NCBI GenBank assembly: GCA_020638975.1
Contig: JACKHN010000011.1
Span: forward strand, 186,001-250,000
Direction: 5' to 3'
Origin: Planctomycetaceae bacterium
Lineage (GTDB): Bacteria > Planctomycetota > Planctomycetia > Pirellulales > Pirellulaceae
Length of the DNA stretch: 64,000 nucleotides
Position 1 is the first letter of the stretch; each line of letters opens with the position of its first letter. Below the pieces are notes generated by a model. It worked only from the letters and a program-made list of their open reading frames with translations, was not told where the DNA came from and did not search any database. Of the stretch, positions 32,305 through 42,100 are shown in pieces. A program made the translations under genes and the position numbers.

Positions 32305-33132
32305 ATGCTAGAGCTTTACGGCCAAATCGAGGAAGCCGTCGCCGCCATCAAGGCGAAGTGGGATAAAACGCCTCAAGCCGGAATTATCCTTGGAACCGGA
32401 TTGGGTGGGCTCGTCGAAGAGATCCAGGAAGAAGCCTCGCTCGACTACCAGGAGATCCCAAATTTCCCTCGTTCGACGGCGATCAGCCATCGTGGGCGGC
32501 TCGTCTGCGGCACGCTCGGCGGGATGCCGGTCATGGCGATGGAAGGCCGGTTTCATATGTATGAGGGTTATCCTCTCAAGCAAATCACGCTGCCCGTGCG
32601 CGTGATGAAGGCCATGGGAGCCGATCTGCTGGTCGTCTCGAATGCCTGCGGTGGCCTGAATCCCTACTTCCGCAACGGCGACCTCGTGGTCATCGAAGAT
32701 CATATCAATCTGATGGGCGACAATCCGCTGATCGGCATCAATGACGATCGGCTGGGCCCACGGTTCCCGGATATGTGCGAGCCCTATGATCGAAAGCTGA
32801 TCGACAAGGCGCTCGAGATCGCTCGGAAAGAAGATATCGTGGCGCACAAAGGAGTCTTCGTCGCCGTCGCCGGGCCAAATCTCGAGACTCGTGCCGAGTA
32901 TCGCTTCTTGCGGACGATTGGTGCAGACACCGTGGGCATGTCGACCGTGCCGGAAGTCATCGTGGCCGTTCACTGTGGCATGCGAGTCGTCGGGTTCTCA
33001 ATCGTCACGGACATGTGCTTGCCCGACGCACTGGAACCGGCAGACGTTTCGAAGATCATCGCGACGGCAAATGCAGCCGAACCGAACTTGCGGACTCTTG
33101 TGCGTGGCGTATTAGCCAGCGAGTCAGCTTAG
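32305..33132 (+). CDS. purine nucleoside phosphorylase, trimeric type (copy 1, Asp at base-binding position)
   Basis: Cleaves purine nucleosides with phosphate to base and ribose-1-phosphate, in purine salvage. 275 residues, right for the trimeric family. Visible are the phosphate loop GIILGTGLGG (residues 26-35), the His-containing STAISHRGRLVCG, VSNACGGLNPYF, the base-contact Glu in GPNLETRAEYRF and MSTVPEVIVA. At the residue that is Asn243 in human PNP this copy has Asp236 (SIVTDMCLPDA). The human N243D change and the Asp of methylthioadenosine phosphorylase both favour 6-amino purines, so this copy may prefer adenosine-type substrates. Divergent from rpmI; 86 bp before a second copy. Confidence 0.9.
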   Translation: MLELYGQIEEAVAAIKAKWDKTPQAGIILGTGLGGLVEEIQEEASLDYQEIPNFPRSTAISHRGRLVCGTLGGMPVMAMEGRFHMYEGYPLKQITLPVRVMKAMGADLLVVSNACGGLNPYFRNGDLVVIEDHINLMGDNPLIGINDDRLGPRFPDMCEPYDRKLIDKALEIARKEDIVAHKGVFVAVAGPNLETRAEYRFLRTIGADTVGMSTVPEVIVAVHCGMRVVGFSIVTDMCLPDALEPADVSKIIATANAAEPNLRTLVRGVLASESA

Positions 33133-33153
33133 CGGCAGGACACAGCAAGTAGC

Positions 33154-33204
33154 GTAGGGTGGACTGTGCCCACCGAACATGATGGTGGGCACAGCCCGCC
33201 CTAC
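33154..33204. repeat. GTAG...CTAC palindromic element (51 nt)
   Basis: GTAGGGTGGACTGTGCCCACC minus one base at the left is matched by GGTGGGCACAGCCCGCCCTA plus C at the right. Fills the gap between the two phosphorylase genes. Confidence 0.85.
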
Positions 33205-33218
33205 GAAGTGCGAAGACT

Positions 33219-34064
33219 ATGGCAGAAGCAGACTCTCGATTCGCCGACGCTGCCGTTACCGAATGCGTTCGGATCATCCACAGCAAATGGCCGAAGCGGC
33301 CTCGTGCGGCGGTTATCCTGGGGACAGGGCTCGGCGGTTTAACCTCGCACATCGAAATCGAGGCGACGTTTGCTTATGCCGACCTTCCATCCTTTCCGCA
33401 GCCAACTGCAATTGCGCACGAAGGACGGCTCGTATGCGGCGAGTTGGCGGGCGTGCCCATCGTGGCGTTCCAAGGACGAGTTCACTACTACGAGCAATTT
33501 AGTTTCCGCGAGATTACGCATCCGGTACGTGTTGCCGCCGCTCTCGGCTGTCAGTTGGTGATTGTCTCGAACGCGAGCGGTGGCCTGAATCCGCTTTACA
33601 GTTCGGGCGACATCATGGTCGTTGAAGACCACATCGACTTGATGGGCCTTCGCAACGCCTTCGCGCTGACGCAAAATTCTGCGACCGCACGCAGCAAGCA
33701 ACCTGCCCTTTACGATCAGGAATTAGCGACGCTCGCGCAGGGAATCGGTCGTCGCGAAAACTTTGCCTGCCATCGGGGCGTGTACGTTGCGGTGACGGGT
33801 CCGAATTACGAGACACGCGCCGAGTATCGCTTTATGCGTCGCATCGGTGGCGACGTCGTTGGCATGTCCACCGTCCCTGAAGTCATTGCTGCCGCGGCCT
33901 CGGGCATGCGTGTGCTCGCATTATCAGTAGTGACCAATGTTGCCAAACCTGATTCTCCCGACGCCGTCGACGCGATGGAAGTCGTCGACATTGCCGAACA
34001 CGCGGAGCCCAAGTTGCGTGCTGTTACGATCGGTGTTGTCCGACGCGCCTGCCGCGATGCGTAA
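33219..34064 (+). CDS. purine nucleoside phosphorylase, trimeric type (copy 2, Asn at base-binding position)
   Basis: Paralogue of the preceding gene, 281 residues. The phosphate loop is AVILGTGLGG, followed by TAIAHEGRLVCG, VSNASGGLNPLY, GPNYETRAEYRF and MSTVPEVIAA. Asn240 (SVVTNVAKPDS) is retained at the position of human Asn243, which is typical of enzymes for 6-oxopurine nucleosides (inosine, guanosine). The two copies together look like a duplicated and specialised salvage pair. Start ATG 33219; only a palindromic element separates it from copy 1, so the two are probably cotranscribed. Confidence 0.9.
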   Translation: MAEADSRFADAAVTECVRIIHSKWPKRPRAAVILGTGLGGLTSHIEIEATFAYADLPSFPQPTAIAHEGRLVCGELAGVPIVAFQGRVHYYEQFSFREITHPVRVAAALGCQLVIVSNASGGLNPLYSSGDIMVVEDHIDLMGLRNAFALTQNSATARSKQPALYDQELATLAQGIGRRENFACHRGVYVAVTGPNYETRAEYRFMRRIGGDVVGMSTVPEVIAAAASGMRVLALSVVTNVAKPDSPDAVDAMEVVDIAEHAEPKLRAVTIGVVRRACRDA

Positions 34065-34344
34065 ACGCTCGTGGCGATTTCGCAACATTCGCGTGGTGGT
34101 TCGTCGTCAAAGACATCTCTTCACCGCATGCCGACGTCGATTTTCGTGGCGTAGATGGCGCCAGCCTTTGCCGCCATTCGCGAAAGTCCCGCACGGTCAC
34201 CAATAGCGCACTAGGCTTAAGAAGATTCCTTTGGGCACCGAGCAACGGGCACAAAGCTTCGCTGGCTTCTCTGTGGCCGAATCCAGGCTAGTTCTCAGTT
34301 CCTCGAATAGTCGCAGGCGCAACCTGACGGCGGGATGATTCATA

Positions 34345-35595
34345 ATGCATTCAATCAAACGCCGATATTCCGTGTGCTTCGTCGCCATGACGTGCCTGCT
34401 GTTAGCCGCACAGTCAACAAAGGCCGAAGAGTGGCCACGAATCATCGAGGGACTAAAACGTGGCGGTTCGTCGGCGCAGCAGCGACAGCAATTGTCCGTT
34501 GCCTACAACAACTACGCGATTGAACTGTCGAACCAAGGCAATTGGGCGCAGGCAGAAACGGAATTGCAACGAGCGGTTGCCCTCGACACGAGCAACCAAC
34601 AATTCAAACAGAACCTGTCCGTCATCTATCTAAATCATGCGGCTTCGCTGCGGCAGGATCGGCGGTCGAGTGACCGGGGGACCGATGTGAGGTCAAAGAT
34701 GTTGGTCCAGCAGGCGCTGCGTTTCAACCCACGGTCTGCGGACGCCTATGCGATCCTGGGCGACATTGCTTACGACAGCCAGGAGCTTGCCCACGCCAAA
34801 ACAGCCTGGGACCGAGCAAAGCAACTTAATCCTTCGATGACCGCGATCGACGAGCGACTCAGTAAGCTCAACTCCGAGCAGGCGATTGAAAAACAGTTCG
34901 ATCGCGCCGGCAACGTGCATTTCGACCTGCGTTACCAGGACGATGTCGGTTACTCGACCGCCTATGACTTGCGGACGGTTCTCGATCAAGCCCGTCGCGA
35001 TGTGGGGCGCGATTTCGGATACTGGCCGCGACATCAACTTGTCGTGTTGGTCTACTCGGAAGAAGCGTTTAAGCAGGTCCGGCAAGGTCCCGATTGGATC
35101 GCCGGGTTGTACGATGGCAAGATCCGCGTTCCCGTGCCGCGCAGCCCCGCTGGCCAAGCGTCACTGAAGTCAACGCTGGTCCACGAGTACACACACGCGA
35201 TCATTCACGACATCACTCAGAATCAATGCCCCGTATGGCTCAATGAAGGGCTTGCCGAGTTCGAGGAAGCACGCACGCGGAAGCCGAACTTGCAGCACTT
35301 GCAACTTGCGGTCAGCAACAATCGACTGATCCCGCTTGCCAGCCTCGATAGCGCTTTCAAGAGTCGCGACTCGAATGTCGCCGCCCTTGCGTATCAACAG
35401 TCCTACAGCCTCGTCACGTATCTTGACCAGAAGTATCGCTTCTTCCGAATTCGGAAAATCCTCGATCATCTGGGGCAGGGCGAGTCGATGGAGCAAGCAC
35501 TTCAAGCTGAACTCCGCATGGACTCGTCGCAGCTTGAACAGCGTTGGGAACGCTGGGTGCCGACCTTTGCACGCGGATCGTACGCCAGCCAGTAA
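34345..35595 (+). CDS. secreted TPR protein with gluzincin metallopeptidase domain
   Basis: 416 residues. It has a Sec signal peptide (MHSIKRRYSVCFVAMTCLLLAAQSTKA, cut before EE), then TPR helices at about 45-190 (AYNNYAIELSNQGNWAQAETELQRAVALD, ADAYAILGDIAYDSQELAHAKTAWDRAKQL). A peptidase-MA-type domain follows, with the zinc motif HEYTH near residue 280 and the third ligand Glu in WLNEGLAEFEE near 300. Such periplasmic proteases are common in planctomycetes and are of unknown specificity. ATG 34345 lies 280 bp after the phosphorylase gene; that gap shows no gene. Confidence 0.88.
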   Translation: MHSIKRRYSVCFVAMTCLLLAAQSTKAEEWPRIIEGLKRGGSSAQQRQQLSVAYNNYAIELSNQGNWAQAETELQRAVALDTSNQQFKQNLSVIYLNHAASLRQDRRSSDRGTDVRSKMLVQQALRFNPRSADAYAILGDIAYDSQELAHAKTAWDRAKQLNPSMTAIDERLSKLNSEQAIEKQFDRAGNVHFDLRYQDDVGYSTAYDLRTVLDQARRDVGRDFGYWPRHQLVVLVYSEEAFKQVRQGPDWIAGLYDGKIRVPVPRSPAGQASLKSTLVHEYTHAIIHDITQNQCPVWLNEGLAEFEEARTRKPNLQHLQLAVSNNRLIPLASLDSAFKSRDSNVAALAYQQSYSLVTYLDQKYRFFRIRKILDHLGQGESMEQALQAELRMDSSQLEQRWERWVPTFARGSYASQ

Positions 35596-35606
35596 CGTAC
35601 GCTCGG

Positions 35607-35704
35607 GTAGCGGTGCAGTTTGCCGTAAGTCGGGCACTCCTGCCCGACAAAAGACGGCCGAGAGTGGCCATCCTACTTTCAGGAATCGCAAAGTGTACCG
35701 CTAC
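35607..35704. repeat. 98-nt composite palindromic element, copy 3
   Basis: The clearest copy: outer ends GTAGCGGTGCAGTTTGC and GCAAAGTGTACCGCTAC, core GTAAGTCGGGCACTCCTGCC against GGCCGAGAGTGGCCATCCTA. Begins 11 nt after the peptidase stop. Confidence 0.9.
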
Positions 35705-35791
35705 GTGCGCTACACTCCCAGCATGGAGGCCGAGCCATTAAACTGAATCATCCAGACGAATCAGTTTATCTCGAACCGAGTGTGCTACCCG

Positions 35792-36784
35792 ATGTCGATG
35801 CGTGGGAAAGGACCGCTGTTTGCCGAGCCGGATTGCGATGCGGCGCGGCAGTGGTTTCGCGACAAGCCGAAGCAGATGAGCGACAAAGTGATGTCGGTCG
35901 AGGAAGCGGTCCGTCGGTTCGTAGCGGATGGCGATTATCTCGCATCAGGCGGTTTCGGCGGTGATCGGATCGCGACGGCTCTGTTGCACGAGATCGTTCG
36001 GCAACAGCGACAAGGTCTGAGCTTTGCAGGACACACCGCGACACATGACTTTCAATTGTTGTGCGCCGGCAACGACACGGGGCGAGGCCAGTTGCTGAAG
36101 CGAGTCGATGTCGCCTACATCGTTGGCTTGGAGGCACGTGGGCTGTCGCCGCACGCGCGTCGAGTGGTCGAGAGTGGACAGGTCGAGTTGTGCGAATGGA
36201 CGAACTATACGTTGGCTCTTCGTTTTCAAGCGGCATCGATGGGGGTTCCGTTTCTTCCCGTGCGAGGCTTTGCCGGGACCGACACGTTCAAGTATAGCGC
36301 GGCCGCGCGAGTCACCTGCCCATACACGAACCAAGAGTTGACGGTTGTGCCAGCGTTATGGCCCGACGTTGCCGTAATTCATGTTCACGAAGCGGATCGT
36401 TTTGGCAATTGTAGAATTCGCGGGACCTCGGTTTCGGACTGGCATCTGGCACGCGCGGCAAAGAAACTGATCGTCAGTTGCGAGCGTTTGATCTCGAACG
36501 ACGACATCCGCCGCGACCCGACAGCGACCGCCATTCCGTTTTACTGTGTCGACGCGGTTTGTCACGTTCCCTGCGGCAGTTATCCTGGGAACATGCCCTA
36601 CGAGTACTTCTCCGACGAAGAGCATCTCCGTGAATGGCTGACGATTGAGAAGGACTTCGATGCCTATCTAGCGTTTATTGATCGTCTGATCTTTAGCACC
36701 ACGAACTTTGAAGAGTACCTAGAACGCTGTGGCGGCGCAGCCCGAATGGCTGAGTTGCGGAAGCAGGAACTTGAGCCTCGATAA
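35792..36784 (+). CDS. CoA-transferase family I, alpha subunit (GctA-like)
   Basis: Alpha chain of a two-subunit acyl-CoA:carboxylate CoA-transferase, 330 residues. VEEAVRRFVADGDYLASGGFGGDRIATALLHEIVRQ is the typical opening of glutaconate CoA-transferase subunit A relatives. It continues FAGHTATHDFQLLCAG, VAYIVGLEARGLS, CEWTNYTLALRFQAASMGVPFLP and VIHVHEADRFGNCRI. The segment before it (GPLFAEPDCDAARQWFRDKPKQMSDKVMS) also has family character, so the start is placed at ATG 35792; GTG 35780 and ATG 35798 are alternatives. The acyl donor and acceptor cannot be read from sequence. The beta gene follows after about 93 bp of repetitive spacer. Confidence 0.88.
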   Translation: MSMRGKGPLFAEPDCDAARQWFRDKPKQMSDKVMSVEEAVRRFVADGDYLASGGFGGDRIATALLHEIVRQQRQGLSFAGHTATHDFQLLCAGNDTGRGQLLKRVDVAYIVGLEARGLSPHARRVVESGQVELCEWTNYTLALRFQAASMGVPFLPVRGFAGTDTFKYSAAARVTCPYTNQELTVVPALWPDVAVIHVHEADRFGNCRIRGTSVSDWHLARAAKKLIVSCERLISNDDIRRDPTATAIPFYCVDAVCHVPCGSYPGNMPYEYFSDEEHLREWLTIEKDFDAYLAFIDRLIFSTTNFEEYLERCGGAARMAELRKQELEPR

Positions 36785-36785
36785 A

Positions 36786-36860
36786 CTTCGAACATTGAAC
36801 CTCCAACTTCGAAGTGCTTTCTTGAACTGAACATTGAGAACTGAACACTGAACACTCGCC
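36786..36860. repeat. GAACATTGAAC-type low-complexity repeat between the CoA-transferase genes
   Basis: Degenerate direct and inverted copies of a GAACaTTGA/ACTTCGAA word (for example ACTTCGAACATTGAAC and TTGAACTGAACATTGAG). It replaces the normal leader of the beta-subunit gene, whose conserved N-terminus begins inside or just after it. Confidence 0.65.
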
Positions 36861-36877
36861 CTTACAAACCGCTGGAG

Positions 36878-37624
36878 TTGATGATCTGTGCTGCGGCCAG
36901 TGCGCTGGAAGATGGTGCGATGGTGGTCGTGGGGACGGGAGCACCGTGTGCCGCAGCGATGTTGGCGCAGAAGACGACCGCACCGAATTTGACGCTGATG
37001 TTCGAGGCGGGTGGCGTCGGCCCGCGACTTCCGCGTATGCCGATCAGCGTCGGTGATTCTCGCACATTTTACGAAGGCCTGATGGCGACGAGCATGAGCG
37101 ACATCATGGAGACATGTCAGCGAGGAATTGTTGACTACACGTTCCTTGGCGGCGCCCAGATCGATGCCTATGGCAATCTCAACTCGACGATGATTGGCGA
37201 CGACTTCCAACATCCGAAAGTCCGATTGCCCGGCAGTGGCGGTGCCAGCGATTTGGGATCGCTGTGCTGGCGAGTGCTTGTCATCACACCGCACGATCGG
37301 CGGCGATTCGTCGAGAAGCTGGATTTCGTAACGACCCCCGGCTATCTCGACGGTCCTGGTGCTCGAGAAGCGGCGGGCCTGCCACCAGGTTCGGGCCCCT
37401 ACAAAGTCATCACGAGCTTGGCGGTGCTTGGGTTTAACGACACGACGAAACGTATGCAGATCGAATCGCTTCATCCGGGCGTGACCGTTGAGCAGGTTCA
37501 GGCCGAGACCGAGTTTGAACTTGGATGTTGCTCGCCGCTCGGAGTCACTGCCGAGCCGACCACCGAGCAGCTCGAGATCCTGCGTCGCGAGGTTGATCCG
37601 CATGGTTATATCATTGGGCGTTAA
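36878..37624 (+). CDS. CoA-transferase family I, beta subunit (GctB-like)
   Basis: Beta chain, carrying the catalytic Glu of this family, probably in APNLTLMFEAGGVGP near residue 43. Further conserved blocks are MPISVGDSRTFYEGLMA, ETCQRGIVDYTFLGGAQIDAYGNLNST, LPGSGGASDLGSLCWR, GYLDGPGAREAAGLPPGSGPY and LHPGVTVEQV. About 248 residues from TTG 36878 (ATG 36881 is next). The same frame upstream reads NTRPYKPLE, which also matches family N-termini, back to CTG 36848 and a stop at 36842. No standard start lies there, so the true start codon may have been lost to the repeat. Confidence 0.88.
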   Translation: MMICAAASALEDGAMVVVGTGAPCAAAMLAQKTTAPNLTLMFEAGGVGPRLPRMPISVGDSRTFYEGLMATSMSDIMETCQRGIVDYTFLGGAQIDAYGNLNSTMIGDDFQHPKVRLPGSGGASDLGSLCWRVLVITPHDRRRFVEKLDFVTTPGYLDGPGAREAAGLPPGSGPYKVITSLAVLGFNDTTKRMQIESLHPGVTVEQVQAETEFELGCCSPLGVTAEPTTEQLEILRREVDPHGYIIGR

Positions 37625-37666
37625 TCCCACCCATTCGCCGTCCTAACTCGATTCCACTTCGACTCC

Positions 37667-37999
37667 ATGGCCTCCCCAACAAAACCGACCAACCCGTTCT
37701 ACTTTGTGCTATTGATCGCGGGAGTGTTCTTTGTGGTCACAGCTTGCTCCTATCTCGTGATGACGGTCAACGCTCGCGATACGAGCCTCGGCGGCCAGGA
37801 CGCTGCATCCAGTAAACGCTTTGTCGAGATCGTCGACCGCTATGGCTTTGCCGCCTTGATGATCGAACTCGGCGTGCTGGCCGGGGCAACGTTCGCCGCG
37901 ATCGCGACGGACGAGTATTGGACGCGCCGCGCGGAATATGAAGCCCAACTGCAAAAGGACAAGGACGGGGCGAATGATGAACAACCGCAAACAGGTTGA
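37667..37999 (+). CDS. small two-TM membrane protein, unknown function
   Basis: 110 residues. The first transmembrane helix is about 11-33 (FYFVLLIAGVFFVVTACSYLVM), then an external loop (NARDTSLGGQDAASSKRFVEIVDRYG). The second is about 62-82 (FAALMIELGVLAGATFAAIAT), followed by a charged tail (WTRRAEYEAQLQKDKDG). No family recognised; the layout recurs in planctomycete genomes as hypothetical proteins. ATG 37667 lies within CCATGG; no clear ribosome-binding site. It follows the CoA-transferase beta gene by 42 bp, possibly in the same transcript. Confidence 0.7.
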   Translation: MASPTKPTNPFYFVLLIAGVFFVVTACSYLVMTVNARDTSLGGQDAASSKRFVEIVDRYGFAALMIELGVLAGATFAAIATDEYWTRRAEYEAQLQKDKDGANDEQPQTG

Positions 38000-38151
38000 A
38001 GAAGTCCAGCCTGCTCCGAACGAAAGGCAATCACGGCCGCAGATTCGAGCGAGTCGTCCGTGGAACGCCCCACGAACATTACTTTGGGAACTAGTGTTCT
38101 CGCCAGGGGCCGAGAAGCGTCCTTTTGTGTCCTCAAAGAGAATGATCCGCC

Positions 38152-38955
38152 ATGCTATCTACCGCCAAGCAACTTAAAGAACAACTCGCATCAGGTAGGC
38201 TCGTCATCGGCCTGATGGCGACCGATCATGCGTGGCCGTTCTTGGTCGAGATCTGTCAAAGGGCTGGACTCGATTATCTGGTTGTCGATAGCGAACACGG
38301 AGATTTTTCGGACGAGTTGGTATCGCACATCTGCCAGATCGGACGACTCGCAAACTTTCCGGTGTTAGTGCGGACGATCTCATGTGAGACAAGTGTCATT
38401 CGTCGGACGATCGACCTGGGACCCTGCGGCATTCTGCTCCCGTGTGTGGAGTCGACCGAGCAACTGGATCAAGTTCAACAAGCAGCACTGATGCCGCCGC
38501 GTGGACGTCGAAGACCTGGCGGTAAGGGCAACTACTGGTTGAGCAATTTCCAATACGAGACTTGGAAGGCGGAGTTCGAAGATCACTTCATCGTCATTCC
38601 GCAAATCGAATCGCAGATCGGAGTGGACAACGCACCGGCACTTGCTGCTCATCCTCTCGTCACCGCGCTTGGACTTGGTCCTTACGACCTGTCCGCAGAT
38701 TTGGGTTGTTGCTGGAAACCCGATTCGCCAGAGTTCCTGACGGCGCTGGATCGTGTCAGAGCGGCTGCAGATGCAGTTGACAAGAAAGTCTGGGCAGGGT
38801 GTGACGGACCGGCACTGCGAGCGAACGGTTACACTTTTCTGTGGGTCGGAACGGCGACCTCGGTTCTTACGGGTGCGCTGAGTCAGATCGTCCATGACAT
38901 CAGGCAGGCGGACGCGACTCACTCCTCCAATCGGCAGAGTTCTCCACCAGCATGA
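38152..38955 (+). CDS. HpcH/HpaI family aldolase
   Basis: Class II, metal-dependent aldolase acting on 2-keto-3-deoxy acids (relatives cleave 4-hydroxy-2-oxoheptanedioate, 2-keto-3-deoxy-L-rhamnonate and similar). 267 residues in a TIM barrel. Visible are LVIGLMATDHAWPFLVEICQRAGLDYLVVDSEHGDF with the catalytic His of SEHG, LVRTI, GILLPCVESTEQ, the metal Glu in VIPQIESQIG near residue 151 and the metal Asp in LGPYDLSADLG. The exact substrate is not determinable. Start ATG 38152. A member of the ~135-nt repeat family follows immediately. Confidence 0.9.
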   Translation: MLSTAKQLKEQLASGRLVIGLMATDHAWPFLVEICQRAGLDYLVVDSEHGDFSDELVSHICQIGRLANFPVLVRTISCETSVIRRTIDLGPCGILLPCVESTEQLDQVQQAALMPPRGRRRPGGKGNYWLSNFQYETWKAEFEDHFIVIPQIESQIGVDNAPALAAHPLVTALGLGPYDLSADLGCCWKPDSPEFLTALDRVRAAADAVDKKVWAGCDGPALRANGYTFLWVGTATSVLTGALSQIVHDIRQADATHSSNRQSSPPA

Positions 38956-38960
38956 GAAAC

Positions 38961-39096
38961 CAGTGCGAATGATTGTCTTCATCTGCACAATTGGTAAGAC
39001 GGCTCTCCGAAGCCGTCAAACTCAGTAATTCGTTGCTCGACGGCTTCGGAGAGCCGTCGTACGAATCCATTCGAATTGAAAAACTGAAAAGCGCTG
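38961..39096. repeat. ~135-nt palindromic element, divergent copy
   Basis: Ends CAGTGC and GCGCTG. The inner arms GACGGCTCTCCGAAGCCGTC and GACGGCTTCGGAGAGCCGTC are exact inverted pairs. Its tail TTGAAAAACTGAAAAGC matches the ends of the other three ~135-nt copies. The inner arms differ in sequence from those copies. Confidence 0.8.
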
Positions 39097-39196
39097 CGCC
39101 GCCACCCGTCAAAGGTGACTTTGCCATCCTCAACTGCTAGACTCGATACATCGTTCGCCAGTTCTGGTGTGTCAAATCGATAGGAAGGGGTTGCAG

Positions 39197-42100
39197 ATGA
39201 CTTCCTGGATCTTGCCGTTGGTGATCTCGGCGGGTTTGCTCGGGCAGAGTGAAGAAGCGGAAAAACAACCGGGCCTCCGCGAGGTTCGGCTAGCGGTCCA
39301 ACGGCTGGGTGACCGTGATTTCGCGACGCGCGAGGAGGCGTATCGTTTCCTGTGGACTCAAGGGCTGAGTGCAAAGCCGGAGCTAGAGCGCGCACTCAAG
39401 AGCCGTGATGGCGAAGTTCGCGCGCGGGCGCGGCGATTACTGAATGACTTCGAGTATGGCATCCTGCCGGGAACGCCGCGCGGGTTACTGGAACTGATTC
39501 GCAACTTTCGCGACGGGACCGACGAAGTTCGTCAACAAGCGTATCAGCGACTGCTCGATGACAAGGAGTTCAAGACCGTCGAGCGGCTGATTCGATTGGA
39601 GCGTCAGCCCGAAAGCCGCCGCAGTCTGCTCGCCCAATTGGTACAACATCCGCAAGCGGTCGAGGCGTTTATCGAACTTGATCGGATCGAAACGCTGCTG
39701 GAAGCAGTGGCCTCCGACCAGGATGCCGAATGGCGGAAGCTCGTCTCGATCCAGTTGATGTTCGCGCCGAAGGTCATGGAACACCTTGCCGCAAAGAAAC
39801 AACTCGACGGCGTACTCAAGCTGATCCAGGACGAGAAGCAAGCCGACGCGCGTCAGCGGATGTTGGCGATCATCTTCCAAAATGCTACCACGGTGGCCGC
39901 CGTCATCGAACATGAGCAGCTGAGCTTCCTGTTCGCTGCGATCAAAGCGGAACCCGACCACGATCTGCGGGGCGTTTGGCTGGCGACGCTGGTGTCGAAT
40001 CAAGCCGCTGCGCAGAAGCTCGTCGAACAAGACAAGGTCGGCGAAGTGCTGGAGTTTGCGGAAGCTCATATCGCGGTCGATTCTGCGGTGACGGTGTTCG
40101 AGCGGATTCTGCAATCGCCCGCGATCACGCAGGCGATGTTAAAGGAAGGTGGCGTCGACCGGTTAATCGCGCTGGTGTCGCGCGAGAAGGATGCCGCCAA
40201 GCGAGGCAGGCTGATGGCTGCGGCGATCGCGTCGCCTGCGATTCGCGGCCAACTTCAGGGGCGAGCGTTGGCGGATCTAATCATCGCTGCCGCCAAGAAG
40301 GAGAAGGAGGCAACGACGCGTCGCGAGATGCTGTTGGCGTTGCTGGAAAACAACAATATCGCCAATGCGTTCTCCGACGCGGCAACCATGCACGTCGTGT
40401 GGCGATTTGTGCGTGAAGACGACGACCGTGCGTGGCAAGCCCGGGCGATTGCGTTTCTGCTACGAGGTTATCGATCGTACCAAGTGCTGGGCGATCGCGA
40501 GGAAGCGGCTTGGCTGTTGCAACTCGTCGACGATGAAGCAGCCGCCCCCGTGCGTGAAGAGTTGCTGTTGCGATTACTGAGCAATCCACAGATCCACGAC
40601 ATGCTGATTGGTCAAGGGCACGTCGCCACCTTGTTAACCTTCGCCAAGGGGATGCCGGACACATCGCGCGGCCAAGTGTTGCAAAGCCTCGCCGCCAGCC
40701 AGGCTTTGGGCCAGGAATTAGTGGCCAAGGGCGAAGCAGACTTGCTGATCACGCTGGTTAAAGAGGAGAAGCTCGCAGCGGCGCGATCTGCCTGCCTGCG
40801 CGGCGTGCTCCGTAATAACACGGCGATGCCGCAACTGATTCAAAAGGGACACTACGAGACACTCCGGGAGCTGATCGAAACGGAAGAGGACTTGCAGCAG
40901 CGGGGGAATCTGTGGGGCGATTTCGTGAACGCCAATGGTATCTTGGACGAGATCATCAAGCGACAAGCGACCGAGTTGCTTTTGACATCTTTCAACATCG
41001 AACACGAAGGAGTTCGATCGCAATTTCGGGTTCGGTTGTTCCAAAATGTTCGAGCCATCGGTTTGCTCGTCGAGCAAGGGAAGTACGACGAATTGCTGGC
41101 GCTGGCCCGTCTGGACGACGGAGCGTTGCTCGACGAGTTCCTCGCGGTGCCGCAAGTGATCGAGCGGTTGCTGACGAAGAAGGAGTTCCGCGAAGTATTT
41201 AGTTCGGCAGTGAAACAAGGGACGGCAGACACGCGCCGACAAATGTTGCAACGAATGTTTTACAACGGCGAGACGCTCAAGAAGCTGATCGCCGGCGACG
41301 AGTTTGAGCACGTCTTTGCACTTATCGCGTCCGAACCGGAAAGCAATTGGCGAGTGTCGCTGCTCAGCCCCGTCTTAGCGTCTCCTGAGGTGATCCGATA
41401 CTTTGCCGAAAAGGACAAGCTTCAACTCGTGTTCGATTTGATTGCGACCGAGCCGGAACCGAGTTCGCGAAACCAGTTGCTGTCCTATCTGACTTCCCGC
41501 ACGGACGTGCTCAGCATGTTGATCGAGCAAGGCCAGCTCAACACTCTCCTTGCGGCATTGAAGAAATACGCAGACGGTGGCATGCGTGGAGACCTCTTGG
41601 GTCGCGTGCTCATCCATCCGAAGACGCTTCAGCAGTTGAAGGCCGACGAGCGACTGGGCACGTTGCTGGACTTTGCCCATTCAACCGAGGAGTCGGATGA
41701 CGCGGTGCGAGCGTATGCCAATGTGTTGTTCGGCAACGACAACGCGATCACCATGCTGATTGCTGACGGTCAGGTTGACTCTCTCTGGGCGTCCGCTCGG
41801 CGGCAGCCAGATCAGCGGCGAGGAGACGTGCTCGCACGGCTAGCCGCCAGCCGCTCGGTGGCGACGCATTTACATCAGACGGGAACGCTGCACTGGCTCG
41901 TCGAGCTTGTCCGAAACGAGAAACACGAGCCGGCACAGCTGGCGTGCATTCGCGGATTGTTCAGTAACGCAGAAGCGATGCAGCACTTATTGAAGGGAGA
42001 CACTTACCAAGCACTCCGCAGCTTCATCGATCAGCAGGCAGATGCCGAGCAGCGTGCGACGCTGTTGGGCGACTTTCTCAATGCGAACACGGCACCACAG

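Noticed and set aside
34065..34344. Short frames in the gap between the second phosphorylase and the TPR peptidase gene
   Set aside because: No start signal, domain or hydrophobic pattern; treated as intergenic.
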